64,000 nucleotides of DNA from Asterias amurensis (GCF_032118995.1 NC_092660.1:19082501-19146500), one strand, 5' to 3'; numbered from the stretch's first letter, positions 1 to 11,322 are shown. Made by a program: numbers and translations. The notes: generated from the letters alone by a model not told the origin.

Positions 1-826
1 TTCTTTTACGTGCGTTACACAACAAACGGGACCAACAGCTTTACGTCCCATCCTATTGGTTAAGTGTCTTGCTCAAGAGAGAGGTTTCGCAAGTGTACGG
101 ATACACATACAGATACAGATACGCCGACACTTAATGTGTTCACGTGACGCGTATCCGCGACTACCGTATTTTGCACACAGGTTTGCAATGGATACAGGAG
201 CTCATACACGTCGTAGAAAAACCGATACTGTTTTGCAGACTTTCAGTTGTATTTTTGTCCAAGATTAAATATATTTCCCACGTAACTGCTTTCACTGGTA
301 TTGTGCTTGATGTAAATAGAAAGTTGTTAGTCAATTGCAAGCAAAGCGATGAGAAAATACAGTGTATAAAACACGGGGTCTCTATCGGTCTAGACTTGAT
401 GACAAGTCGTTAGGCGCTGCCTATTTGTTACAAACACACATTCTGCCGTTAATGCAACAGTCACAGTGCGATTCATTCACGCAGTGGTTGTAGGCAGCGC
501 GTTGCAGCTCTTACACATACTGGGATAGAGGATGAGTGGAGTGGACCGTCCCCGTAGCAACACCGCGCTTAACAATTACCGACTTGATTTCAAGACTGGC
601 GACTTCTTGGTCATGTTTGTCAGAAAAACACTCATGGTGAATGTGAGCCACTCATACCTGTATGCGGCTGATGTGAACGGATACAGTTATCATATCTGTA
701 TCTGTATCTGTATCCCCACGCTTGCAAAACCTCTCGACAGGTGTCATGACCAGGACTCGGACCCACACGCTGCTGATTAGAAACACCAGAGCTTGAGTCC
801 GGTGCCTTTATGACACACCATAACGA
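1..826. repeat. tRNA-derived SINE-like repeat (family B), split by an inverted-repeat element
   Basis: Bases 1-78 (acacaac...gggaccaac, cgtcccatcc, cttgctcaag) and about 738-826 (tgtcatgaccaggactcgga) are the two halves of a repeat also seen in reverse at 19560-19800. The reverse copy contains a tRNA B-box-like GGTTCGAGTCCC. The halves are separated by the element at 79-737. No coding signal. Confidence 0.55.
79..737. mobile_element. Non-autonomous inverted-repeat element, about 660 bp
   Basis: The left end (GAGAGGTTTCGCAAG..., then GATACA-type units) and right end (...TATCTGTATC, CTTGCAAAACCTCTC) are inverted copies. GATACA/CAGATA units lie just inside both arms. The interior has no recognisable transposase. 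No clean target duplication was found. Confidence 0.5.
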
Positions 827-1267
827 CATGTGTTTCTTTTATTCCTTAGGCTTCTTCAAGATCCTGAATGGCTGCTAATAGTAAGGTGCCTGTGGACCAA
901 CGCATGTTTATCTTTACCACAGTGTAGTTGTAAACAAGCACACAAACATTAGTAAATCTTTGCATACAGTTTTAGATTTTTAACTAAGGCTGACTCAACT
1001 CATTTTTGTTATTTCTTTAAAAGCAACTATTGTTCTCTTAATATTGAGATTTTAAAACTTGATATTAAAAAATTTAATTCACATTATGTGTTTTTTTTTA
1101 TTATCAGTATTATACTTTTTTGAATGTAAGAAAAGAAATATTTAGGTTTTAAAACACATCATTTTGGCTATTAAGAAAATCAAGCTATCTTCCCAACTAA
1201 TATTTTTTCCAGTTTTATAAAAGTGAGTGTGCTATGTTGTTGCTGATTGAAACAATAGGGCCTCCTG

Positions 1268-1410
1268 CAGCCGATTTCATGGAACGCTAGAATTAACTCG
1301 TCCTAACTTAGGATTAATCTTAAAGTTTGCGTGCTACGGTGCAGGGCTGGGACTCATCCTAAGTCATAAGATTAATTCTCAGTTACAAAGAGTTTGGTGA
1401 AATCAACGGC
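1268..1410. mobile_element. Palindromic MITE (CTAGTCCTAA family), diverged copy
   Basis: Ends CAGCCGATTTCATGG and TGAAATCAACGGCTG are inverted. The interior CTAACTTAGGATTAA resembles the copies at 4909, 17674 and 22236. This is the oldest-looking of the four. Confidence 0.5.
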
Positions 1411-1654
1411 TGGTTTGCCAGCAGATATTTCATAAAAATAAGTACTTTTTCTTTACCTAAACCGTGTGCTTAAGCCTGCGATATTATACAGTTTAATGAT
1501 CCAATTACGTCAACTGTTTGGAACAAAAATAACAGGTGTAGGTTGCAAGATGAAGAAGATGTGTTGTTTAGCCTTTTTCTTTAATGGAGCTTTCCATGCC
1601 CAGTACTAAGCAGTCTAGTTTGCGTAGTAGTATCGTTACACAACTAGGACCGTG

Positions 1655-1862
1655 GTTCAAATCCTCACCTCTATCTCTGGGACCCTGGTTCAAATCCTAC
1701 CGAGGAACTACATGGATTGGGTTTCCAGTCCCTACCTGAGTGCATGGGTTTGCCCTTGAATAGTTCTCTAAAACTAAAGCTTTCTCCCTTGTCTTCTCTC
1801 CGTTGGGGTTCTTGGCCAGTATAGTGATTAAGTTTGCTTTTCAAAACCAGAAATAATTTTGG
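1655..1862 (+). repeat. SINE-like repeat (family C)
   Basis: Starts with a B-box-like GGTTCAAATCC (seen twice here), then GGATTGGGTTTCCAGTCCC, and ends in CTTGGCCAGTATAGTGATTA. Related copies lie at 11605-11765 and 20335-20535. Confidence 0.5.
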
Positions 1863-2028
1863 ACATAACGTAGTTGTCGTTGTAATCATCTCAGATTGGC
1901 CACAAACTGGGTCAAGTTGAGAATTGTTTTTTTGTTTTTTTTTACATCGGGATAAAGAGATGTTAACTTTGCTATCGTTGCAGTACCCACTGCCATAGGA
2001 TTCGAACTGCCTCTAGCTGCCGGGCAAC

Positions 2029-2185
2029 CTCGGTAGTCTAGTTGGTAAGACACTGCTCTAGAATTACAAGGGTCGTGGGTTCGAATCCCGCCCGAGTAAT
2101 ATGCCTGTGATATTTTTTCACAGGACTCGGGAAAGTACTGAATATACAGTGCTAACACACATCGGTGTATGGGTTAAAAAACAAA
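2029..2185 (+). repeat. tRNA-derived SINE (family A), complete-looking copy
   Basis: Pol III A-box-like TAGTCTAGTTGG and B-box GGTTCGAATCC in tRNA-like spacing, followed by a non-tRNA tail: GACTCGGGAAAGTACTGA, ATACAGTGCTAACACACATC, then GGTGTATGGGTTAAAAA. The tail recurs at 5388, 16090, 33117, 39231, 40970, 44124 and 45762. Confidence 0.7.
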
Positions 2186-2734
2186 ATTAATGTTTATCAT
2201 TGTAAGAGTTTTTGAAATTATTATTAAAACAAAATCATCTCATGAAAATTTTTTCCCAGAAAATTCCTTCCGCACAGAAACATCTGCATTTTGCTGTATG
2301 CATGCCTAAAATTATGTCTCTTTCTGGAACGGTTGATTTTGTGGCCCCATAAATATATAAACAAAAACATTTAAATGTTTTTCCATTTTGAAGTAGCAGA
2401 AAATATCTTCAGTAAGAAATATATATCAGCACTTATAACATGCTTTGTTGTTTCTATACAGTTCTGAAATTATCACAGTAAAGTTTTCAGTTGCATGCTG
2501 CCTCTTTTATTGCCAATGGTTTGGTGGAAAAATATTGTCATGTCTTCCAAAATTATTGTCACAGATAAGTGGACATTTTTAGCAGCATAATGTTTTAGTA
2601 TGTTGTGGTGAACTTTGTAATTGTTTCCCACAAATTGTTAATCACCATCAATTATTTGATAACATTGTGTATTTTAGCTACCTGCATCGGTAACTCAGTT
2701 TAACTTCTGCTGGGAGAGATATGTATGACCTTGT

Positions 2735-3290
2735 GACCTTCTAAAATGTAATTTCTTCACAAATTTGTTGTTAGGATGCCTCACTACCATGCAAAGATGA
2801 CCTTGTGAGATATGACTATTTGACCCTTTTAAAATGTAATATCTTTCACAAATTTGTTGTTAGGATGCCTCACTACCATGCAAAGATGACCTTGTGAGAT
2901 ATGACCATTTGACCATTTTAAAATGTAATTTCTTTCACAAATTTGTTGTTAGAATGCCTCACTACCATGCAAAGATGACCTTGTGAGATATGATCATTTG
3001 ACCCTTTTAAAATGTAATTTCTTTCACAAATTTGTTGTTAGAATGCCTCACTACCATGCAAAGATGACCTTGTGAGATATGACTATTTGACCCTTTTAAA
3101 ATGTAATATCTTTCACAAATTTGTTGTTAGGATGCCTCACTACCATGCAAAGATGACCTTGTGAGATATGACCATTTGACCCTTTTAAAATGTAATTTCT
3201 TTCACAAATTTGTTGTTAGAATGCCTCACTACCATGCAAAGATGACCTCGTGAGATATGACCTTTTGACTCTTTGAAGATGTAATTTATT
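2735..3290 (+). repeat. 89-bp tandem repeat, about 6 copies
   Basis: The anchor TCACTACCATGCAAAGATGA occurs at 2781, 2870, 2959, 3048, 3137 and 3226, exactly 89 nt apart each time. Units differ at a few sites (TTAGGATGCC versus TTAGAATGCC), and the last unit decays after 3250. Noncoding. Confidence 0.9.
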
Positions 3291-3299
3291 TTACAAATT

Positions 3300-4411
3300 C
3301 AATACAAAATCTCCTTGATATGCAAGATGCAAATAATTGCAGCTTTGTTGTGATTAACTTTCTAGCAAATGAAAGTGTATTTCAATCTGGCATCTTTATC
3401 GTTATTGTAAATTTAATAACAAATAAATAGGGTAGGAGTTATGAACACTAAAGTATGTTGAAGTTCTGCAAACATTGACAATGATTCTTGGTTTCTTTGT
3501 GAAAAAAATAAGCAGAATGGGCTCAAGAAAACGCATTGTACGGGCAAGCTTGGGATTATGTTGATTTTAATGCCACAAATCAATCCTTAAAATTTGTCTG
3601 TAGCGTACAATGTACTAAGATGTTACAAGTTTACACCCTACTGCAATTACACAGAATTATGATTACCTTCAAATTATATGCTCCTTCAGTTTTTGTATTT
3701 TTTTCATATTATATAAAATATTGTATCATAATTATTGTTTCTTTAACTCATTTTGCCAAATGCAAATCCAAGTATAATAATTGTACTTTTTTTTCTTCAA
3801 ATTAATATACATGTTATAAATAAATAAAAATACTAAAAATGCTACTTTCGTATCCTCCAAATCATATTCTATTTTCAGAGAAATTATTAAAATAAACAAC
3901 TTGTTGATTTAAATTTTGTCTCAAGTCTTGCTTGTTACTAAATGTTGGGTTATCCATCAGTTGAGTTCCTCTGTATTTTAGTTTAAAAAAAAAAAATTCA
4001 TTTCAAAATATCTGGAAATAAAAGAAAACCTTCAAATCCACACAAATTCTCGAAAAAATTTAAAGTCAAGAATCCCCCATATCGGCCATGTATAGTTTAT
4101 GCTCTACGATATTCCAAAGATTATTGTTAAGCTTGGATGGTCCATGTGTGGGCGGGGAATTTGGGTGTGACCAGTGGCGCAGTGATAAATGTTAGTGGAA
4201 GTTTATTCAAAAGAGGGCGCCATAACGCATCGGCCGTGAAAAAAAAACATCATCGATCTTTTTGTGCTGTTCAGTTGTCGCTTGGTGGCGCCAGACTTTT
4301 GTTTTCCTCGTCAAAAAAAGATTCACAGGAAAGTACCAGAAAACTTCCCTCCCCAGCCAGTATAGAGCTGTGCTTCCCACAGTAAAGCTGTGCTGAGGAT
4401 ACTTTATCAAG
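3300..4411. other. Gene-free interval and probable YJU2B promoter/5' UTR
   Basis: 3300-4100 is plain AT-rich DNA. 4130-4411 is more GC-rich, with GGCGCC and CGCATCGG words, and runs into the ATG at 4412; this is the most likely promoter and 5' UTR. No TATA box or other defined element is convincing. Confidence 0.4.
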
Positions 4412-7400
4412 ATGGTGAGTATTGAGGACATAGAAACAGGACCAGTCACTTCATTGCCAGGATTAGTAGAGCAGAGTTGGCTGACTTGTTTTTGTACTTG
4501 CAACACAAATGTCTGTCGTCACCAAACAACTGATTTTTTATAATATCAATCAATATCATTTATCAACAAATAGTTTGTTGGACCACCAGCATCCCTGTTG
4601 TTTTTGTTTTTTCGGTTTTTTGTTCATTTTTCGGAAAAGTTTCCGTATGGCGCCACCACTTTTTCATTCGATATAAAATAATATAGGAACTTATTTACCT
4701 GATTGATATATCCCTTTTTGTAAAAATGAGTGAAAAAGTGGTGGCGCCATACGGAAAGTTATCCCATTTTTCTGTCAGATAGTCATAGTTGTATGTTTAC
4801 TCGCGTCTATAGGCCCCTACTGACTCATAAACTTGTGCTGAGTGCAGATGATGCAGTAATTGCGTAAATAGCAGAAAGAATGTTTGTTGACAGCCGGGCA
4901 GGGGTACAGGGGTCGATTTCACAAAGAGTTAGGACTAGTCCTAACTTAGGACTAGTCCTAGGAGATATACAAATTGCATGGGTAGTCCTAAGTTAGGACG
5001 AGGGATAACTTTCCGTATGGCGCCACCACTTTTTCACTCATTTTTACAAAAAGGGATACCTCATTGAGGTAAATTAGATACTATATTATTTCATTTCGAA
5101 TGAAAAAGTGGTGGCGCCATACGGAAACTTTTCCAGGACGAGTAACTGGTCCTAATTCGAGATAAGACTAGTCCTAACTCTTTGTGAAATCCACCCCAGA
5201 TCCCTTGAATCATCACAAACCCTGAAAAAGTCCCCTCACCATGCTCACTGCTGAGGTCAATAAATAGTTACGATCACAGAGGATAGAGGTTTGAGGGTTA
5301 TGATTATAGCAATAACAATCCAGACGATACTTGTTTACATCAATATTTTGCAATTACTTAATAATAATATTACATTAAGTGTGGTTTACCCTTACACCGA
5401 TGTGTGTTAGCACTGTATACTCGGTACTTTCCAGAGTTCTGTGTAGCGAGAGCCAGTTCAAATAGATGCTTTAGCAGCAGGTAGTGAAACATCTTCAACA
5501 TCTATTCAATTATATTATAGTTATCCCTCTTTTTTCTTCTCTTTTTTTTTTAGTCTGACAGGAAAGCTGTCAACCGCTACTACCCGCCAGACTTTGATCC
5601 AAACAAACATGGGTCAATCAACAAGTATCGCAACTCCCACCCTCTTCGGGAACGGGCCAAGAGACTCAGCGAGGGAATCCTGGTCATCCGCTTTGAGATG
5701 CCGTACAACATCTGGTGTGGGGGATGTGGCAAACACATTGGCATGGGTAAGAAATAAGGATTGGTCCACAACTTAGAGGTTTCTATTCTCTATTCATAAA
5801 TACCCAAGACAGTTTCGCTACTCCTAATTGTGGATAGGGCTTCACGTGGGGATGTTTAAACAGTTGATAATGACCAGCTGGAGCTGTTTATAACCGTCTG
5901 GGTTCCGCGTGTCGGGCGCACAAGCTCATGTACGCCAATTTTATTATGCGGAACGTAATTCATAGCTATAAGTGACAGCGCGTAATCTATTTCTTAACGC
6001 ATGTACACACAATATGCGCAACATATGCGCAACAAACATTTTTTTACAAAGTTTTTGAAAAAGTATGTACAAACCTCGAATTTACGATTGTCAAAGTGTC
6101 TAAAATTTTAACTTTTTACATGGTTTTTTTTTTACAAAAGGGCATTTACATGTATGAATGGGAGTAAAAGAGTAGTGACTAGTTCTTAAACGTCGTTTAA
6201 AACCTTGGCAGTGGCAATGTGATAAAGGCACTCGCCGATCACATGACCACAACCATGCCGGTTTTAAACGGCTGTTTAAGGACTCGTCGCTTTTATTCCC
6301 TTAGTAAAGGGCCTCAATACAATCTGATGGGCAGAGTGTAGGTCGTGGCACTTGTCTCTTTGAGCAAGATACTTTCTACAATTGCTTTGTCCTCTGGATG
6401 GGGCATAAGGCATTAGGTCCCATGTACTCAGAGCCAAAAACACTCATCAGGGACGAGCAGGGGTGTTTTTGGTTCTCATAGCAAGCACCCTTGTGTAAAG
6501 GTTTCCTCAGGCTTGTGAACTACAGTTCACTTACATGTACATGTATGAGGCATTTTTGTTTTCATTACCAGAAATATATCATCATCATAATTTAATAATA
6601 GAAAAGAGGAATATTTCTTTTTGAGTTGGTTGATAACTAGGAAGAAAAATAGTTGATCTGTGGAGTTAAAAGTATTTTGTGGTAACGGCATCTTTTCTCC
6701 TTGGGGAAGAGATTAATATCAACATGCACTTGTGCTTTTCCAACATTCATACTTTGTCAACAAAACTAATTTAAATTTTTAATAACATTGATGTAACTTT
6801 CAGAAATTGTGAAAATAATTTCAAATTTTTGCATTTATTTTGCATAAGTTGGCGAGTATTAATACATTTTTCTTCTTGATGTTCCTGCAGGTGTGCGCTA
6901 TAACGCAGAGAAGACGAAAGTGGGGAACTACTACACCACCCCGATTTATCGATTCAGGATGAAGTGCCATCTGTGTGACCATTACTTTGAGATGGAAACA
7001 AACCCGATGGAGTGTGACTACTCTATCGTGACGGGGGCCACTCGCAAAAACCAGAAATGGGACATGGCTGAGAACGAGCAGGTTCTAACAGAAGGTTGGT
7101 CTCATTGCAGTATATTAAGTTTCTGCGCAGTGGACACTTATGATAAAAACTTACTTGGTAATGAGCAATGGAAAGCTGTTGATATTATACTATGAATATG
7201 ATAGTATTAGAACACTTTGTGAGAAACGACTCCCACCTGAAAGCCCAAAAATTTGTGCAACAATTATGTTTTTCTTTCATTATTCTCTTGCTTCTTCGAT
7301 AACCAATTGATTCAAAATTGTCACAGATTTTTCATTTTTTGCATATATATGTTGGGATACACCAAGTGAGAATACCGGTCTTTCTGCCAAAGGTGTCCAG

Positions 7401-10400
7401 TGCCTTTAAGACAGTTTTGGTTTATTACTTATCGCATCCCTTTAAGGCAATCCCCTGGCTGCCGCTTTGAAGGAGTTGTGGTAAACCTGTGTGTGATCCC
7501 TGGCTATACGGCATTTGTATGGCTTCGACTGGCACCCCTGAACAAAGATTTCGACAAGATAGAGAGACCACATGGGGCTAGAAAGCTCAGTTGGTAGAGC
7601 ACTGGCACATTATTCCAGAGGTCGCAGGTTCAAATCCTACTCTAGCAAATTTGTCTTTGTTCAACCACAAATTATCATTATTATTACCTTTGCCTGGCAG
7701 ACCGAGAAACCGTCAAGAAATTGGCAGCAGATCCTATGTTCAAGTTGGAGCATGGTGTAGACGACAGCACCAAGCTACAGAAGGTCATTCCAACTCTGCA
7801 TGAACTGGAGACCACTCAAACAAGTTGGAAGAATGATTTCGACCAGAACAGGATGCTGAGGCAGAAATTCAGGGTAGGACTTATTCAAAGGTTGGGGCGT
7901 TTTAACTGGTGAACCCTTAAAATCATTCCAATGGCAATTTCTAAGTTATGATTTTGACGATTTGACCTTTTTCAATACAGATGAGCCTTGAGGATGAAGG
8001 GGGCTTCGCTCCTCTTCAGGGCCCAATTTCAAGGCTGTACTTACCACCGAATTCTTCACTTACTATCACCATTCTCCGCTTACTGTGCAAGCGCCAAATT
8101 TCTACTCTAGCTGTGTGAGCAAAGAATGCCTAGTAATGTGAAGTAAGCACGTGGACAACCAAGTATTTCCAGCTAACCCGTAAAACACGCTTGACGTAAG
8201 CGTGGAATTCCCTGCGCTGATTCTTTACTTACAGTACTCAGGGCCATGATATTGGGCCCTGTTGTTACCTGGCTGATTGTTTCACGCTCCAAAAGGAAGG
8301 CTGGGGACAGTTCATTCTCTGTTGTTTGTTGCCCCTTATTTGTTGAACAAGCCGCTGTGTGCTATCTGGGAAATGCATTTATTGCATCTTTCAAGCGCAA
8401 ACTAAACACTCACCTATTTCCCAGCTTATGATCTGTTTGTTTTAATGCTTTCTCTTTTTTGTTGTTGATTCTGATTGCAGTGTTCCTTGTAGAGCGCCAA
8501 ATAAATGTTTGTATTTGTAACCATAATTAACATTGAAATCTGTTTCATAATTTCCTTAGCGGTTAAATGAAGCCAAGAGTACACAAAAATGAGTCCTTCC
8601 TTTTCATAAAGACACTATTTAGGGAGAATGATTGACATCCCTTTTGTTGTTTGAATGTTTCTTATCTAAATTTCGTACAAATGTAGTCCATTTATTTCAT
8701 ACGGTTCATATTTTTTCATTTTATTGCCATTTTGCTCAGCCACCACTCCACTGTGGTTTGTGATTTTGTGAATGTATAGACTGAAATACAGTGTTCTATT
8801 TTTATTCCGTTACAGTGTTTTGACATTTTGCTCCCTCTACGTCATAGTACTGATTGGACCTGTAGAAATGGTTAAAATAGTTAAACGGCAGTCACAAGTT
8901 CTGTTAAACATTTAAGAAAGTGTCCAGTGCCTTTAAGCACAATAAATAATTAACCACAAGAGACAGTTTTCCTTACTAGAAGAAAAATAACACTTAAGAT
9001 TCCAGTTCAAATTGTAATATTTTAGGATATTTGTTTCAGATGGAAAAGAAAGAAATCAAGTCTGCAGATGAGAAAGATCAAGCCTTGCTGGTGAAATCGT
9101 CTTTGGATATCGCTTTAGTTCCTGAAAGCGAAGAGGACAAGAAATTGGCATCGCTGCTGCACTACAGCGCGGTAGAGTGTGAGTATTACAAAAATAGTTA
9201 ATGGCAGAGTCTTTCTCAAAGGCTAAGAGGTAACACAGGCATCTTATCCACAGTTTCTCCCTACTCCATGCACTCGGACACTAGTCTGGTTACCTAGTAC
9301 CTCAATGCTCTGTAAAATCAAGCCATACTGGAGTGATTAGGAAGATTGAAGTGATGTCCTACAGGTGTATCCAGCTTTTGGGTGTTGACTGTGGATCTGT
9401 GGCTGTAGAAACACCTCTTGAGCACCACAAAATTTGCAAGATTTGAGATGGATGAGATAAGTGGTGGTGCAGGTGACTTGACAAATTAAATGAGACACAG
9501 CATTGCTTTTATGCTTCATTTTTGAAAGGGCAAGGGCACCAAGGCATTTTCTTCTTAGCAAAGGGTTCTCTAGTAGGAAATTGTAAATTTCTACGTGAGC
9601 ATTTCAAGGGCACCAATGGGCACCATTGCCTCCCTGAAGTATCAGGCCTGTTTACTCCGTATGTACATTTGGTGAAATGTATGACCGTCATAAAAGAAAT
9701 CCATGCACTACATAAAACAGAGTTTTGTCAAGGGTTGAACATTATGAATAATCAATTTTTATTTTATTTTTTGCTTTTCAGCATCGGATGACGTACAGAA
9801 ACGAAAAAGAGCAGAAATCACAAACAGGAGCATTTTCTCTTCAAAGTCAGCGCAATTGCATTCCTCCTCATCTTCCAGTCCAGAAACACCAGCAATAGCA
9901 CCCTCATTGTCGAAAAAGTCACCATCCCGATCGTCCACAGATATCAGAAAGGGCATTGACCTCATTGAGAAGCTTAAATCCATGAAGAGAGTCGGTAAAG
10001 GTTTCAGTGACTTTGGCGCTGATGTGAGGAGAGTGTCTCGGAAAAGAGTTGAGAATGAGATTGGGATAGCTGTAGTCAAGAGGAGGAAAAGTCAGAAAGA
10101 GGACAGTCCGATCGATGATAAGTGCGAGGGTGAGAAGTTTGGGCAGGGGAAAGAACCGTCGATGGACTTGGAAAGTGGTGGTTCAAATCATGAGGTGCAG
10201 CAGAGGACGTCCATTTTGGAAAATGGTTCTCCGACTTTGAGTGATGAACAGTCTGGATTGGAAGATAGAGTGTTAGAGGGTAATAGCGGAGAGAGCAAGG
10301 AGCATGCCAACTTAAAAAACCAGGTCTTATCAGAAACGAGTCAACAAAGTCGTTCTGCTTGTCAAGATGCCATGAGGCATCCACAAAATGGTACTGCACA

Positions 10401-10494
10401 ATCTGTGAAGAATTTTAAGACGATAAATCATGGTGGAATGGGTGTTAAGTCCTTAGTGTTGTGTGACTACAGTAGTAGTGACAGCGATGATTGA
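4412..10494 (+). CDS. YJU2B: YJU2B / CCDC130, CWC16-family splicing factor (6 coding exons, 474 aa)
   Basis: Coding exons: 4412-4414, 5554-5746, 6891-7094, 7701-7873, 9040-9178, 9782-10494. They sum to 1425 nt with phases closing exactly. Exon 1 carries only the ATG, followed directly by the donor GTGAGT. The N-terminus (NRYYPPDFDPNKHGS, then MPYNIWCGGCGKHIGMG) matches CCDC130/YJU2B and not its paralogue YJU2, which lacks the WCxGC block. Two CxxC pairs (Cys56/59 and Cys91/94) form the probable zinc site of the CWC16 domain, residues about 2-190. The rest is a low-complexity, Ser/Lys/Glu-rich nuclear tail ending in an acidic DYSSSDSDD-like stretch. The family is known to associate with the spliceosome at the catalytic stage; a nuclear splicing role here is by homology. 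The protein is longer than human CCDC130 (about 396 aa), mostly in the tail. The exon 3 donor is a weak GTTGGT. Introns hold MITEs, a SINE and a LINE tail. Confidence 0.95.
4633..4764 (-). mobile_element. 132-bp MITE with 8-bp target duplication
   Basis: Terminal inverted repeats of about 34 nt (TTTCCGTATGGCGCCACCAC core) enclose an AT-rich centre. It is flanked by a perfect 8-bp duplication CATTTTTC at 4625-4632 and 4765-4772, which fits hAT-like or other 8-bp-TSD superfamilies. It starts 220 nt after the YJU2B start codon, in intron 1. Confidence 0.85.
4909..5197. mobile_element. Palindromic MITE (CTAGTCCTAA family) interrupted by a 132-bp MITE
   Basis: The outer ends GGGTCGATTTCACAAAGAG and CTCTTTGTGAAATCCACCCC are inverted. 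Removing 5003-5134 and one 8-bp repeat leaves an element like those at 17674 and 22236. It lies in YJU2B intron 1. Confidence 0.8.
5003..5134 (+). mobile_element. 132-bp MITE nested in another MITE, with 8-bp target duplication
   Basis: Same family as 4633-4764 but opposite orientation. Perfect flanking duplication AGGACGAG at 4995-5002 and 5135-5142. The target was the CTAGTCCTAA-family element, so this insertion is the younger event. Confidence 0.88.
5388..5440 (-). repeat. SINE family A tail fragment
   Basis: Reverse complement of the SINE A 3' tail (TACACCGATGTGTGTTAGC, ACTGTATACTCGGTACTTTC). No tRNA-like head is present. Confidence 0.6.
6163..6303. mobile_element. Palindromic MITE (ACTAGTTCTT family)
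   Basis: Inverted ends GGGAGTAAAAGAGTAG and CTTTTATTCCC, with inner inverted TTTAAAACC / GGTTTTAAACGG. A second copy lies at 31217-31365. It is in YJU2B intron 2. Confidence 0.55.
7126..7405 (+). mobile_element. TTAA-MITE (GGCAGTGGACAC family), truncated copy
   Basis: Begins within CAGTGGACACTTATGATAA and ends with AAGGTGTCCAGTGCC before TTAA at 7406. It starts 31 nt after the weak exon 3 donor of YJU2B. Confidence 0.65.
7571..7692 (+). repeat. tRNA-derived SINE (family D) abutting YJU2B exon 4
   Basis: GGCTAGAAAGCTCAGTTGGTAG has an A-box, GGTTCAAATCC is a B-box, and acceptor-stem-like halves GCTAGA/TCTAGC pair. The anticodon arm is irregular, so this is not a working tRNA. The TTTGTTCAACCACAAATT tail and ATT repeats run to within 10 nt of the exon 4 start at 7701. 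Confidence 0.7.
8019..8260. mobile_element. Palindromic MITE (GGGCCCAATTTCA family)
   Basis: Ends GGGCCCAATTTCAAGGCTG and ATGATATTGGGCCC are inverted, and the interior repeats CTTAC/GTAAG words. Relatives lie at 37588-37773, 43505-43660 and 46146-46767; similar half-copies are near 13000 and 38073. Confidence 0.55.
8246..8515 (+). mobile_element. LINE 3' end fragment (ORF2 C-terminus)
   Basis: The translation contains FSVVCCPLFVEQAAVCYLGN and then FKRKLNTHLF, like the terminal SF-V-APxLWNxLP...FKxxLKTHLF block of CR1/L2/Rex1-type ORF2 proteins. It ends with AGAGCGCCAAATAAATG. Only the last ~60 codons remain. YJU2B intron 4. Confidence 0.5.
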
Positions 10495-10611
10495 ATGTGT
10501 CAGAACCAGGAGGAAGTCTTATTTTCAAATGTGGGGATTGCGTTGGTCCTTTTTACTGCCAAATTATGGATAATGATCGCAGAGATTGAAAAGCGCATCA
10601 GTGCCTTTGAG

Positions 10612-10990
10612 TTGAATTGCTATAGAAGACTTCTTGTGATACAGAACAATTCCCACAATCTAAACACTTAGGTCAGATTTGGAGAGCTGGTTACCGGTCA
10701 CATCGGGCGGCATGACAGCTTGGTGAAGACAGCAAAGAAAAGAAAACTTTGGTGGTTTGGTCACATCACTAGAGCCAAGGGAACACTGGCAAATATTATC
10801 CTCAAAGAGTCTGTGGAGGGTGCTTGAAGGCGTGGACGACCCAGGAGTATCTAGATTGATGTCATCAAGAACTGGATAGGGAAAGAGACCATGGAACTTA
10901 CAATGTATCAGACTGGCTAAAAGCTGACAAGAGAGGAGTAATATCGTCAAAAATCGTTGGGGTAGCCCCAATGGCTGCAAGGCTATGGGA
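10612..10990 (+). mobile_element. RTE-type LINE ORF2 C-terminal relic
   Basis: Scattered stops, but the frame still reads CYRRLL, HIGRHDSL, KKRKLWWFGHITRA and RRGRPRS, then DVIKNWIG. These are the C-terminal hallmarks of RTE-clade reverse transcriptases. It starts about 115 nt after the YJU2B stop. Confidence 0.75.
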
Positions 10991-11322
10991 CATGAAGATG
11001 TTGGAGCATGTTTTCACAAAACAAGAGATTCAATCTCTTTGAGATGACTGTATGACTGCTCCAAGCTCGTTACTCAAGCCACACTACAAACCTGTGCTTG
11101 ATGAAATGGAGAGCTGTTATTGGCAAGCAAGAGAGATTGCTTACAGGCGTCTAAAAAGAGGAAACTGATCTGGTTTCAGGGCTTGAATTTTACTCTGGAC
11201 CGCCGGCCTGAGGCCAGTGATTTCAGTGTCGGTCAATGAGCTCAAGACATTGAAATAACTTTCAATCTTGCGCAGTATCACTCATGAAACAGAAGAAATC
11301 AAACTTGTCAGTGTTTTGTTCT

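Noticed and set aside
2029-2105. Possible tRNA gene on the plus strand
   Set aside because: The boxes are present but the stems do not fold well, and the unit continues into a tail repeated at least seven times in the window.
2735-3290. CRISPR-like regular direct repeats
   Set aside because: The whole 89-bp unit is repeated, with no unique spacers, in a eukaryotic context.
4137-4385. 82-codon open frame upstream of YJU2B
   Set aside because: No recognisable protein. Position and composition fit promoter/5' UTR, and the conserved protein starts at 4412.
7571-7646. Possible tRNA gene (A- and B-boxes, pairing acceptor ends)
   Set aside because: The anticodon arm is irregular, U33 is missing, and a SINE tail follows. 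The same sequence recurs in degraded form at 16535 and 28930.
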